NCBI GenBank assembly: GCA_019421015.1
Contig: JAHZGC010000015.1
Span: 1-64,000, forward strand
Reading direction: 5' to 3'
Length of the DNA stretch: 64,000 nucleotides
Source of the DNA: Coriobacteriaceae bacterium
GTDB taxonomy: Bacteria > Actinomycetota > Coriobacteriia > Coriobacteriales > UMGS124
Part shown: positions 1 through 7,251 of the stretch, one piece after another
Layout of the letters: the number at the start of each line of letters is the position of its first letter
How positions within the stretch are numbered: the stretch's first letter is position 1
Notes under the pieces: model-generated
Told to the model about the DNA's origin: nothing
Database searches by the model: none
The model's input: only the letters and a program-made list of their open reading frames with translations
Program-made: the position numbers and the translations under genes

Positions 1-2
1 AG

Positions 3-233
3 TTCTCGGTCGAGGGCGAGCAGGTGACCACCGCGGTGCCCGAGAACGCCGGCATTTTTGCTCTGGGCTACCCGGTCGCCGACCTGGACGCCACCCTTCA
101 GAAGGCCCGCGACAACGGCTTTGAGGTCGTTGCCGAGCCCGTCGAGAGTGTCATCGCCGTGTTCGGTCACGTGCGCTCCGCCATGGTGACCGGCCCCGAC
201 GGTATGCTTGCCGAGATCTTCCAGAAGCTCTAA
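3..233 (+). CDS. VOC/glyoxalase-family protein, C-terminal part
   Basis: The reading frame is open to the left window edge, so the gene is 5'-truncated; about 76 residues and the TAA stop are present. The segment reads like the C-terminal half of a vicinal-oxygen-chelate (glyoxalase/bleomycin-resistance) fold: a G-Y-P-V-A-D-L-D strand and helix, a T-L-Q-K-A-R-D-N-G-F helix, then a terminal strand with G-P-D-G-M-L-A-E-I-F-Q, where the Glu is the usual last metal ligand of VOC enzymes. The GTG at 24 is an internal codon and not a credible start. Substrate cannot be inferred. A hairpin terminator follows 43 bases downstream. Confidence 0.7.
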   Translation, partial: FSVEGEQVTTAVPENAGIFALGYPVADLDATLQKARDNGFEVVAEPVESVIAVFGHVRSAMVTGPDGMLAEIFQKL

Positions 234-275
234 GGCTGGGAAGAAGCGGCAAGCTAGGAAGTCCTGGTAGTAAGA

Positions 276-317
276 ACGGCCCTACCCGCAGCAGCTTTGC
301 GGGCGGGGCCGTTTTGC
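276..317 (+). terminator. Rho-independent terminator after the VOC gene
   Basis: Arms AACGGCCCTACCCGC and GCGGGCGGGGCCGTT flank a nine-base loop, followed by TTTTG. It lies 43 bases after the stop of the VOC gene in the right orientation. Confidence 0.8.
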
Positions 318-411
318 GTTGTGGGGGGTGGGGCGAGCCGGGAAGGGTGCCATCGGGCGCGGAGCGGACGGACGGAGGCGTCCAAAGGTGCTTTTCGACG
401 AATGAGGGGTC

Positions 412-597
412 AAAGTGGCCGCATCGCAAGGTCGTGCGGGATAGCTTGGGGCCATGGGGCCGGGGTTTGGAAAACCGCGGGAGGGGCATGAGGGCATGAC
501 CTGCGTTTTTAGTAATTTGATAAATATCCCAACTCCCCAGAATGCCCTCCGTGGGGCCGGGTAGTCCCGCACGACCCTCACATGCGGCCAGCAAAGG
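412..597. repeat. Palindromic intergenic element A (TGGCCGCAT family)
   Basis: The left arm at 416-442 (TGGCCGCATCGCAAGGTCG...) and the complement of the right arm at 563-590 (TGGCCGCATGTGAGGGTCG...) match closely, including the outer AAAG/CTTT flank. An inner pair GGGCAT/ATGCCC is also present. The centre (about 498-512) reads GACCTGCGTTTTTAG, the core shared with elements at 21.1, 43.2, 49.6 and 58.3 kb. Arms like these recur at 15071-15250 and 49590-49775. The rest of 318-700 shows no credible gene; short frames there are not supported. Confidence 0.75.
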
Positions 598-706
598 ACC
601 GTTTTGGGCGAATGACGGCCAAGGTGACCAGGATGATTGGAGCCAACGGAGCTCTTGATACCGGAAGGGAGATGGGCCTTCCGAGGGCCTGCCTAGGGAT
701 GGCTAG

Positions 707-735
707 TTGACATAATGCCTTCCGTTTATGCTATT
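707..735 (+). promoter_or_regulatory. Candidate promoter for the DUF559-like gene
   Basis: A perfect TTGACA (707-712) is followed after 17 bases by GCTATT (730-735), a poor -10 hexamer. It sits at the start of an AT-rich leader of about 160 bases before the ATG at 897; that leader holds no other recognisable feature. Confidence 0.35.
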
Positions 736-896
736 GATAAATAGATATTTGCATAAAATCACTACTAATATGAGATATTAAGGTAATTATATGCATCTAT
801 ACTGCATAGAATCCCATTGTCATATTACTGTCATACCACTTTTTTCTCCACACCAATCATATGCTATTGTTGCCGACTGGCATATAGGCTTATCCC

Positions 897-2033
897 ATGG
901 ATACCTTATGCCTTTGCGGCCAATCAGCATACGAATACTGGAACGGTCTTCGGGACTTCGGCCCCACGTCTCTTGGTCATCTCGTACCGGTGCCGAGGGA
1001 TTCCGAACTTCTTGGCGTAAAGGCCGCCTGGGTTAAGGCCGCCCCAGACATGTCTCTCCAGGCCGAGTCGCTGATGGAGCTGCGCAACGGCTGTCTTCGC
1101 AATCTTTCTTTCCCACTCCACGTCCTTGTTTCAAACGCCTCTGCCCGCCCCGCATCGATGCTTCAAATTGGTCATGTCTGGAGCACCTCAATTCCTGCGG
1201 GTTCCCTTGTCAAGCTGTGTAGAGGAGTTTACTGCTGCACCCCGGAGTATCTTTTGCTACAGCTTTCTCTTACGCTCCCTTTCTCACTATTGGTCGAACT
1301 TGCCTATGAATTCTGCGGAGCGTATTCGACCTCCCATTGGGGGCTCCTCCCTTATACGCGATGCCAGCCCCTCACCTCGCTTGAATCCCTGCGCCTTTAT
1401 GCCGTCAAAGCCAAGGGGGTAGCGGGGACAAAGGGGGCAAAAGGGGCGACCAAATTATGCCGGGCCTTGGGGTATGCCATTGGCGGGTCGGCCTCTCCTA
1501 TGGAGACGGTGGTGGCGATGCTCCTGTCCCTTCCCAAGAAACATGGAGGGTATGGGCTGCCCCGCCCCCGACTCAACCATTGGCTTCAGGTTCCCGGCAC
1601 TCTTCGTTCCGTCACGGGACGCTCTGAATTCTTTTGCGACCTGTACTGGCTCGACCGACGTTTTGCGGTGGAGTACGACGGCCGTCCCTATCACACCGGC
1701 TACAGCAACTTGCAAAAGGACTATGCCAGGGACAACGGGCTCGATGACTTTGGCATCGGGGTCAAGACGCTCATGGCTCCAGACGTGTTCGACGTCGATC
1801 GCTTCGACGGTATCGCCAGGCAAATAGCACGCCGTTTGAACGTCAGGCTTCGGGAGGAAAGGATGGGGAAGGCGTGGGTTGAAAAACGCGGCCAGTTGCG
1901 ACGGGAGCTTCTTGATCGCGACTACCGATTCCGGCTGGGCCTTGCGTTGGGGGCGAACGAGTGCGGATTTTATCCGGAGCCAAAAACGGAAGGCGGCGGT
2001 ACCGCATGCGGCGAGGATGTCCCGGCGTTTTAG
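897..2033 (+). CDS. Hypothetical protein with DUF559-like nuclease fold
   Basis: A 378-residue protein. The first part (M-D-T-L-C-L-C-G-Q-S-A-Y-E-Y-W, then a Y-T-R-C-Q-P-L-T-S-L-E-S-L motif near 155-167) resembles the AbiEi/winged-helix-like N-termini of a large uncharacterised actinobacterial family. The segment around 245-300 (S-E-F-F-C-D-L-Y-W, then V-E-Y-D-G, H-T and a Lys/Asp-rich stretch) fits the DUF559/Vsr-like PD-(D/E)XK nuclease core, with the Asp of C-D-L and the Glu of V-E-Y-D as candidate metal ligands. No strong Shine-Dalgarno precedes the ATG, so the start is only the best available. The family is frequent in Coriobacteriia; function is unknown. A defence role would be an inference. 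Confidence 0.6.
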   Translation: MDTLCLCGQSAYEYWNGLRDFGPTSLGHLVPVPRDSELLGVKAAWVKAAPDMSLQAESLMELRNGCLRNLSFPLHVLVSNASARPASMLQIGHVWSTSIPAGSLVKLCRGVYCCTPEYLLLQLSLTLPFSLLVELAYEFCGAYSTSHWGLLPYTRCQPLTSLESLRLYAVKAKGVAGTKGAKGATKLCRALGYAIGGSASPMETVVAMLLSLPKKHGGYGLPRPRLNHWLQVPGTLRSVTGRSEFFCDLYWLDRRFAVEYDGRPYHTGYSNLQKDYARDNGLDDFGIGVKTLMAPDVFDVDRFDGIARQIARRLNVRLREERMGKAWVEKRGQLRRELLDRDYRFRLGLALGANECGFYPEPKTEGGGTACGEDVPAF

Positions 2034-2050
2034 CCCAAATCCATGTTATG

Positions 2051-2088
2051 CTGGCCGCATCGCAGCCCTCGCATGCGACATACAAAAG
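2051..2088. repeat. Collapsed remnant of the TGGCCGCAT palindromic family
   Basis: CTGGCCGCATCGC, the left end of the element family at 412, 15071 and 49590, is joined directly to CCCTCGCATGCG and ACAAAAG, the right end. The interior is missing. It lies between two convergent genes. Confidence 0.45.
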
Positions 2089-2132
2089 CCTGTTTGTCTC
2101 GAATGGTATTTCAGCCGATTCGGTTCATACGT

Positions 2133-2708
2133 CTAAAACGGCCTCCCGCCCTCCTGGCGCACGCACTTATAGCAGAACAGCGTTGCCCGCGCATCCTCAA
2201 GCGACGAATGCGCCTCAAACTTGTAGCCGTAATGTTGAGCGCAGTCCGTCAAAGAAGCCCACCGGCCGTTCGGATGTCGGCTATTTCGCAAACCATGGAG
2301 CCGTGCGAACTCGCTCATCACGTCGTAAAGTGGCAACCCTTTGGGCCATCGAACCCCAGAAGCTGTAAGAAATGCCAGGTCAAAGCCAAGATTGTAACCG
2401 ATGAACCCGACCGCTCCCTCCAAAGTCCGCATCACTCGGTCGGCGCATTCCCCAAGGGTCGGCAGCCCCTTTACGTCGGCGGGAGAGATGCCGTGCACGG
2501 ACTGTGCCTCATCCCACCGCCGGTGGCGCGCCGTCCCAAACCGTTCGTTCAGAAGCACGGCCCCACGCCCGTCCAGAATCGTCAAGGAGAGCACCTCGTC
2601 GCAACGCGGCTTGAGCCCTGTGGTCTCTGTGTCGATGACCCGCAGCTTCTGTTTTTTGATGACATCCAATTCATTAGGACCATGCGAGTTCACAGCCAAG
2701 CCCTTCAT
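2133..2708 (-). CDS. DnaQ-like DEDDh 3'-5' exonuclease
   Basis: A 191-residue protein with all three DEDDh motifs: D-T-E-T-T-G near residue 27 (Exo I), G-Y-N-L-G-F-D-L-A-F-L near 105 (Exo II) and H-S-S-L-E-D-A-R-A-T near 168 (Exo III). This is the epsilon-subunit proofreading fold without polymerase or other domains. The ATG at 2708 is preferred over the upstream frame start because AAGGAG lies seven bases before it. The gene is divergent from cas3, 151 bases away. In some type I-E systems a DnaQ domain is fused to Cas2 and trims prespacers; here Cas2 is unfused, so this stand-alone enzyme is a candidate trimming partner, though a general DNA-repair role is equally possible. Confidence 0.85.
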   Translation of the reverse strand: MKGLAVNSHGPNELDVIKKQKLRVIDTETTGLKPRCDEVLSLTILDGRGAVLLNERFGTARHRRWDEAQSVHGISPADVKGLPTLGECADRVMRTLEGAVGFIGYNLGFDLAFLTASGVRWPKGLPLYDVMSEFARLHGLRNSRHPNGRWASLTDCAQHYGYKFEAHSSLEDARATLFCYKCVRQEGGRPF

Positions 2709-2859
2709 CTGCCGCTCCTTCTCAGCCCCATCTGGCACCCATCCTCAGTCCCAGCTATGGATACCATTTTGATAAACGCCTATCATGGACGAGACCATCA
2801 GCTGTTGCAAGGCCCGCGCGGGGATGCCGGCCGATGCCCGTTGAAGTGGGGAACAGACC

Positions 2860-5800
2860 GTGCCGTCAGACTTGCCCCATCCCGAAAAGCTCGCCCTCTC
2901 GCGTCAAGCCCGCTCCCTCTGGGGCAAATCCGATGGTGCCGAGGGCTCGCGCTGGCTACCGCTCTACATGCACATGCTCGACTCCGCGGGCATCGCCGAA
3001 CACCTTTGGGATGAGTGGCTACCCGAGGGTACGCGCTCCTTTCTGACCGAGGCCCTGGGCGGAGAACCCCGGCAGGCGCGCAAACTGGCCTGCTTCATTG
3101 CGGGTGCCCATGACATCGGCAAGGCGACCCCATCGTTTCAGGGGATGCCGTGCGGCAAGGGGGGCCTCACGCTGGAGCACAGGCCCAGTAAGGCCGGGCT
3201 GCTGTTTAGCCCACAGGTGACGGGGCATCGCCGGATCCCCCATCCTATAGCCTCCCACCTGATTCTTCTTGATGTCTTGGTGGGCACCTACGGCTGGGAC
3301 ACCCGCTGTGCCAAATCGGTCGCCGCCGTGGTGGGTACCCATCACGGCAAACCTCCGGCAGGTAAAGACGTCCCCACGAACATACGCGAGGAGGCGATGC
3401 CCCAGCTCTATGGCCTTGGCTGGGATGCGAAGAGCGGCGATGGCTGGACTTCGGTGCAGGCGGAGCTTGTGGCTATGGTGGCGCAGACAGTCGGTCTGAC
3501 GCGAGAAGAGCTGGCTGCGTTCGGTCGGACGTTCGTTTCCGCCCCAGCGGCGAGCCTGCTGACGGGTTTTGTAATCATGGCCGACTGGCTTGCGAGCGAC
3601 CAGGACCTTTTTCCTCTCGCCTCCAACGGCTACGACGACGATGACGCGGACGATACTTTTCTCAGGGCGGAGCCCCTCACCTGGGCAGATGTCGCTCGAA
3701 ATGCCACCAATGCCTGGCAGCGGTCAACCCTTATCCCCGCCTGGCGCGAGGACGAGATGCCGACTGCGCCCGTCGACGACCTCTACCGGGTGCGCTTCGG
3801 GTTCTCCGAGTCCATGTGCCCGCGTCCCATGCAACGGGCGGCTGTGGAGGTGTCCCGCTCGGTCACGACGCCGGGGCTCATGATCGTCGAGGCCCCCATG
3901 GGCGAGGGAAAGACCGAGGCCGCTTTGGCGGCTGCTGAGATCTTAGCGGCGCGTACTGGACGCGGGGGCGTCTGCATTGCGTTGCCCACCATGGCCACGA
4001 CCGATGCCATGTTCGGTCGCGTGCACCGCTGGCTCGAGCATCTGCCACGCGGTGACGGCTCTGACGCCTGCAGCGTGTACCTGGCCCACGGCAAGGCTCG
4101 TCTCAATGAGGAGTTTCAAGGTTTAGCACGCAGTGGAAGGCGGTGGGCAATCGACGCCATGGGAGAGGATCTCCGAGAAGATGGCAGCCCGGCCCTTTGC
4201 GGCAGACTGCGAAACCCATCTGACCCCGTTGTTGTCTCTCAATGGATGCAGGGCCGCAAGAAGGGGATGCTTGCCAACTTTGTGGTGTGCACGGTCGACC
4301 AGGTGCTCATGGGTGCCTTGGAGATGAAGCATTTGCCCCTGCGCCAGCTGGCCTTGGCAAACAAGGTGGTGGTCATTGACGAGTGCCACGCCTATGACGC
4401 CTATATGCGCCGCTATCTGAACCGTGCGCTCGGATGGTTGGGTGCCATGGGCGTTCCGGTGGTGCTGCTTTCGGCGACGCTCCCCGCGCAGCAGCGCCAC
4501 GAGATGATCAAGAGCTACCAAGATGGCCAACTCCGTGCCATTGAACCTTCTGCAGAGAGTACCCTACCGCGTAGGGGTCCAAAACTTCGCACGCGTAAGG
4601 CCGCGGCCACTGCGGCAGTGGTGGCGGAGAAGCCCGTGGAGTCCGTGGGGGCAACTGATCATGAGGTCGACGCTTACCCGCTCATCACCTATACCGACGG
4701 TGCCAACGACGTACGGTTCGTTGCTCCTGAGCCGTCGGGCCGCACGATGGGGGTTCGCGTCGAGTTGCTTGGGGACGGCGACGAGGCTCTGATTACGCTT
4801 ATGGAGGAGCGTCTCGGCGGGGGCGGCTGTGCGGGCGTCATATGTACCACGGTCACGCGGGCCCAGCATACCGCGCGGGTTTTGCGGGAAGCCTTTGGCC
4901 GTGAGGATGTCATTCTAGCGCATGCCCGCTTTGCCGATTTGGACCGAATGGCAAACGAGACGTATCTGCGCGACCTGTTGGGGCCCGACGCTACCAGGGA
5001 GAATGACCGACGCCCCGAGCGGCTGATCGTCGTAGGCACGCAAGTGCTCGAACAGTCGCTCGACATCGACTTCGATCTGATGGTGGCTGACGTGGCCCCC
5101 GTCGACCTGGTGATGCAGCGGCTTGGGCGTCTTCACCGGCACGTGAGGGAGCGCCCGGCTGGGCTAGGTGAAGCAAGTTGCTATCTGCGTGGCATTGAGG
5201 GCTGGAAAGACGACGGCCCGGTCTTTGCCGACAATGTGGACCGGGTGTATCCGGCCGCGACCCTTCTGGAGACGCTCGGCGTTCTGGGACTGACCAGCGA
5301 GGGGGCGGCGGGTACGGTAAGCCTGCCGGCCGACATTGCGCGCACGGTCCGCGACGCCTATGGGGATAAAGTCACACTGCCACAGATGTGGCGTGAGCGT
5401 TACGAGGCCGAGCGGAAGAAGCGTACGGCCGAAATCGAGCGAAAGCAAAATCGCGCCGGTGCATGCTTGCTGAGGGATGTCGGTGCGATGGTGCGTGATG
5501 GTAGCACGCTGGTGAACTGGTATGCGGCCAAGGATATAGCGACCCGTGATCAGGACTACGGCCCGCGTGCGGTGCGCGACACGGGGGAGACCGTGGAGGT
5601 GCTTGCCCTGGAACTTCGCGAGGGGAGGGTGTACCTGCTCCCTTGGATTGGCGACGAGGCACAAGGTGTGGAGCGTGGGGCGCAGGTCGATACCGGGTGG
5701 GTTCCCGACGACGCGACGGCGCAGCTGGCCGCCCAGTCGGCCGTGCGGCTGCCACAGTCGCTCTGCAGGCCCGAGGAGATCGAGGGACTGATCAACGAGT

Positions 5801-5982
5801 TGGAGGAAGCCTGCGGGCTCTATGTTGGAAGCTGGCAGGAGTCGCCCTGGCTGGCGGGTTGCCTGCCACTCCTGCTCGAGCGCGCCGAAAACGGGCGGCT
5901 GCGCACGACCCTGCGGGGCCGAACGGTGACCTATAGCAGGGAGGAGGGCTTGGTGGTGGAGCGCGGGGAGGCTATGATGTAG
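2860..5982 (+). CDS. cas3: CRISPR-associated nuclease-helicase Cas3 (type I-E)
   Basis: 1040 residues, HD nuclease plus SF2 helicase, the Cascade-recruited effector that nicks and degrades target DNA. HD-domain metal ligands are visible at H38, H84-D85 (G-A-H-D-I-G-K) and H161-H162. Helicase motifs follow: Walker A A-P-M-G-E-G-K-T near 345-352, D-E-C-H at 507-510, L-L-S-A-T near 536-540, and motif VI Q-R-L-G-R-L-H-R near 755. A C-terminal accessory domain completes the protein. It starts with GTG; the Shine-Dalgarno (GAAGTGGGG) is weak. It is the first cas gene on the plus strand and is separated from the Cascade genes by about 1.27 kb containing hicAB. Everything expected for activity is present. 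Confidence 0.97.
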   Translation: MPSDLPHPEKLALSRQARSLWGKSDGAEGSRWLPLYMHMLDSAGIAEHLWDEWLPEGTRSFLTEALGGEPRQARKLACFIAGAHDIGKATPSFQGMPCGKGGLTLEHRPSKAGLLFSPQVTGHRRIPHPIASHLILLDVLVGTYGWDTRCAKSVAAVVGTHHGKPPAGKDVPTNIREEAMPQLYGLGWDAKSGDGWTSVQAELVAMVAQTVGLTREELAAFGRTFVSAPAASLLTGFVIMADWLASDQDLFPLASNGYDDDDADDTFLRAEPLTWADVARNATNAWQRSTLIPAWREDEMPTAPVDDLYRVRFGFSESMCPRPMQRAAVEVSRSVTTPGLMIVEAPMGEGKTEAALAAAEILAARTGRGGVCIALPTMATTDAMFGRVHRWLEHLPRGDGSDACSVYLAHGKARLNEEFQGLARSGRRWAIDAMGEDLREDGSPALCGRLRNPSDPVVVSQWMQGRKKGMLANFVVCTVDQVLMGALEMKHLPLRQLALANKVVVIDECHAYDAYMRRYLNRALGWLGAMGVPVVLLSATLPAQQRHEMIKSYQDGQLRAIEPSAESTLPRRGPKLRTRKAAATAAVVAEKPVESVGATDHEVDAYPLITYTDGANDVRFVAPEPSGRTMGVRVELLGDGDEALITLMEERLGGGGCAGVICTTVTRAQHTARVLREAFGREDVILAHARFADLDRMANETYLRDLLGPDATRENDRRPERLIVVGTQVLEQSLDIDFDLMVADVAPVDLVMQRLGRLHRHVRERPAGLGEASCYLRGIEGWKDDGPVFADNVDRVYPAATLLETLGVLGLTSEGAAGTVSLPADIARTVRDAYGDKVTLPQMWRERYEAERKKRTAEIERKQNRAGACLLRDVGAMVRDGSTLVNWYAAKDIATRDQDYGPRAVRDTGETVEVLALELREGRVYLLPWIGDEAQGVERGAQVDTGWVPDDATAQLAAQSAVRLPQSLCRPEEIEGLINELEEACGLYVGSWQESPWLAGCLPLLLERAENGRLRTTLRGRTVTYSREEGLVVERGEAMM

Positions 5983-6389
5983 GTTGTCCCGAGCGAGGTG
6001 GGCGAAAGGCCGCCGTTCTCGGGGTGACCCGTTTGAGGTCCCGATGTATGCGTGTTCCCTACTCTTGTGGGGATGTGCTCTTTGAAAAATGCCGTGCTGT
6101 TGTTGCTGACATTGTATTAGTCCATTGGCACATCAAAGTTGACTGATAATCTTATCCATGCAATACTGGGTGACATGATTCTGCATGCCTCGACTGATCT
6201 TTTGGACCTGGGGAGCATGCGTGCATCTTGAGAGCCGCATAGCCATATAGCGCGTCTCGAACTTATCATTTCCCGTTAGATGTTGCTAAGCAGTTGGCCG
6301 AAGGCGATGAGAACTTGCGCGATTCTCAACCAGCTTCTCAGTAACGGTTGTCCCGTGGTTCTGACGGGTCGCTTAACTCAGGAAAATTA
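5983..6389. other. AT-richer gap after cas3
   Basis: About 400 bases clearly lower in GC than the cas genes. A hairpin-like CCCGAG...CTCGGGG at about 5987-6025 could end cas3 transcription. Nothing else is recognised. The composition change together with the adjacent hicAB suggests that this segment and the toxin-antitoxin pair were acquired together. Confidence 0.5.
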
Positions 6390-6418
6390 TTTACATTGAT
6401 TGAATAAAAGTATATGAT
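6390..6418 (+). promoter_or_regulatory. Promoter of hicAB
   Basis: TTTACA (6390-6395), 17-base spacer, TATGAT (6413-6418), giving transcription from about 6425, just before the GGAAGGAGGT ribosome binding site of hicA. It is the best promoter match in this part of the window and implies hicAB can be expressed independently of cas3. Confidence 0.65.
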
Positions 6419-6443
6419 TATTACAGCGGGGGAAGGAGGTGCC

Positions 6444-6629
6444 ATGGAACCGCCCACAGCCCGCGAGGTCATCGCCCGCCTGGAGCGCGAGGGGTTCGAG
6501 GACCTGGGATGCACGGGCGACCACCGGAAGTTCCGCAAGGACGGACGGTTGGTCGTTGTCTCAGGGCAACTTGGGGATCATATCCCCAAGGGAACTTGGG
6601 CTAAAATCAAGCGACAGGCCGGGTGGTAG
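6444..6629 (+). CDS. hicA: HicA-family mRNA interferase toxin
   Basis: 61 residues, typical for HicA. The fold is recognisable from R-E-V-I-A-R-L-E-R-E-G-F, then G-D-H-R-K-F with the catalytic His, a V-V-V strand and G-D-H-I-P-K-G-T-W-A-K-I-K-R-Q-A. HicA proteins are double-stranded-RNA-binding-like ribonucleases that cleave mRNA when not bound by HicB. The ATG at 6444 follows GGAAGGAGGT; the earlier in-frame ATG at 6414 overlaps the promoter and has no ribosome binding site. hicB follows 51 bases downstream. The position between cas3 and cse1 of a type I-E locus is unusual. Confidence 0.9.
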   Translation: MEPPTAREVIARLEREGFEDLGCTGDHRKFRKDGRLVVVSGQLGDHIPKGTWAKIKRQAGW

Positions 6630-6680
6630 CCGGGGGCCGGGGACGCCCGGCCCCTCCATTTTCCCGTGAGGAGGCTTTGG

Positions 6681-7118
6681 ATGGAGTACACGTTCACTTG
6701 CGTCTTGGAACGCGAGGATGACTGGTGGCTCGCGTCGTTCCCCCAACTCGGCGACTACGGCACTCAGGGGCGTACGCGTGAGGAGGCCCTGCGCCAGGCC
6801 CACGATCTCCTCATCCTGCTCCTGTGCGATTACGTGGAGCGCGGCGAGGAGCTACCAGAGCCCGGTGAAATCACCGAGCTCGCCCCGGTTACCGTGTCCA
6901 TAACTCCCGAGGTGGTCGAGGAAACCCACTACGAGACCCAGGCCGCGGCGGCTGAGCTCCTGGGCGTAAGCCGAGCTAGGGTGAACGCCCTAGTGGCGTC
7001 CGGGCAGCTGGAGAGCAAGGTGTTCAACGGGCGGCGCAAGGTATCTATCGAGTCTATGAACCGTTATGCGGCGAGCGAGCGCAAGGCTGGCAGGCCTAAG
7101 GCGCAGGATGTTGTCTAA
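6681..7118 (+). CDS. hicB: HicB-family antitoxin with DNA-binding C-terminus
   Basis: 145 residues. The N-terminal degenerate RNase-H-like HicB fold covers about residues 1-70 (Y-T-F-T-C-V-L-E-R-E-D-D-W-W, F-P-Q-L-G-D-Y-G-T-Q-G, then the helix E-E-A-L-R-Q-A). A C-terminal helix-turn-helix follows at about 90-130 (A-A-A-E-L-L-G-V-S-R-A-R-V-N-A-L-V, then G-R-R-K-V-S-I-E-S-M), resembling excisionase/MerR-type DNA binding. It would neutralise HicA and repress the hicA promoter. The ATG at 6681 is preferred because GTGAGGAGG lies just upstream; an earlier GTG at 6666 would overlap it. Confidence 0.88.
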   Translation: MEYTFTCVLEREDDWWLASFPQLGDYGTQGRTREEALRQAHDLLILLLCDYVERGEELPEPGEITELAPVTVSITPEVVEETHYETQAAAAELLGVSRARVNALVASGQLESKVFNGRRKVSIESMNRYAASERKAGRPKAQDVV

Positions 7119-7251
7119 CCGTTCAATTCATAAATCGTTTTAGTGTTTCGCTAAATACGGGAGTTATCAAACGCAACCGTTATTGAATAGTCACTAGAAA
7201 GCGGCTGAGAATTATAGACAACTTTATTACAGTTAAATAGAGGAGGTGCCC

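Noticed and set aside
282..594. Short frames around element A
   Set aside because: Overlapping frames on both strands, all generated by the GC-rich palindrome, with no motif.
5985..6030. Possible degenerate CRISPR repeat after cas3
   Set aside because: GTCCCGAG...CTCGGGGTGACCC recalls the repeat, but the spacing is wrong and it is explained as a simple hairpin.
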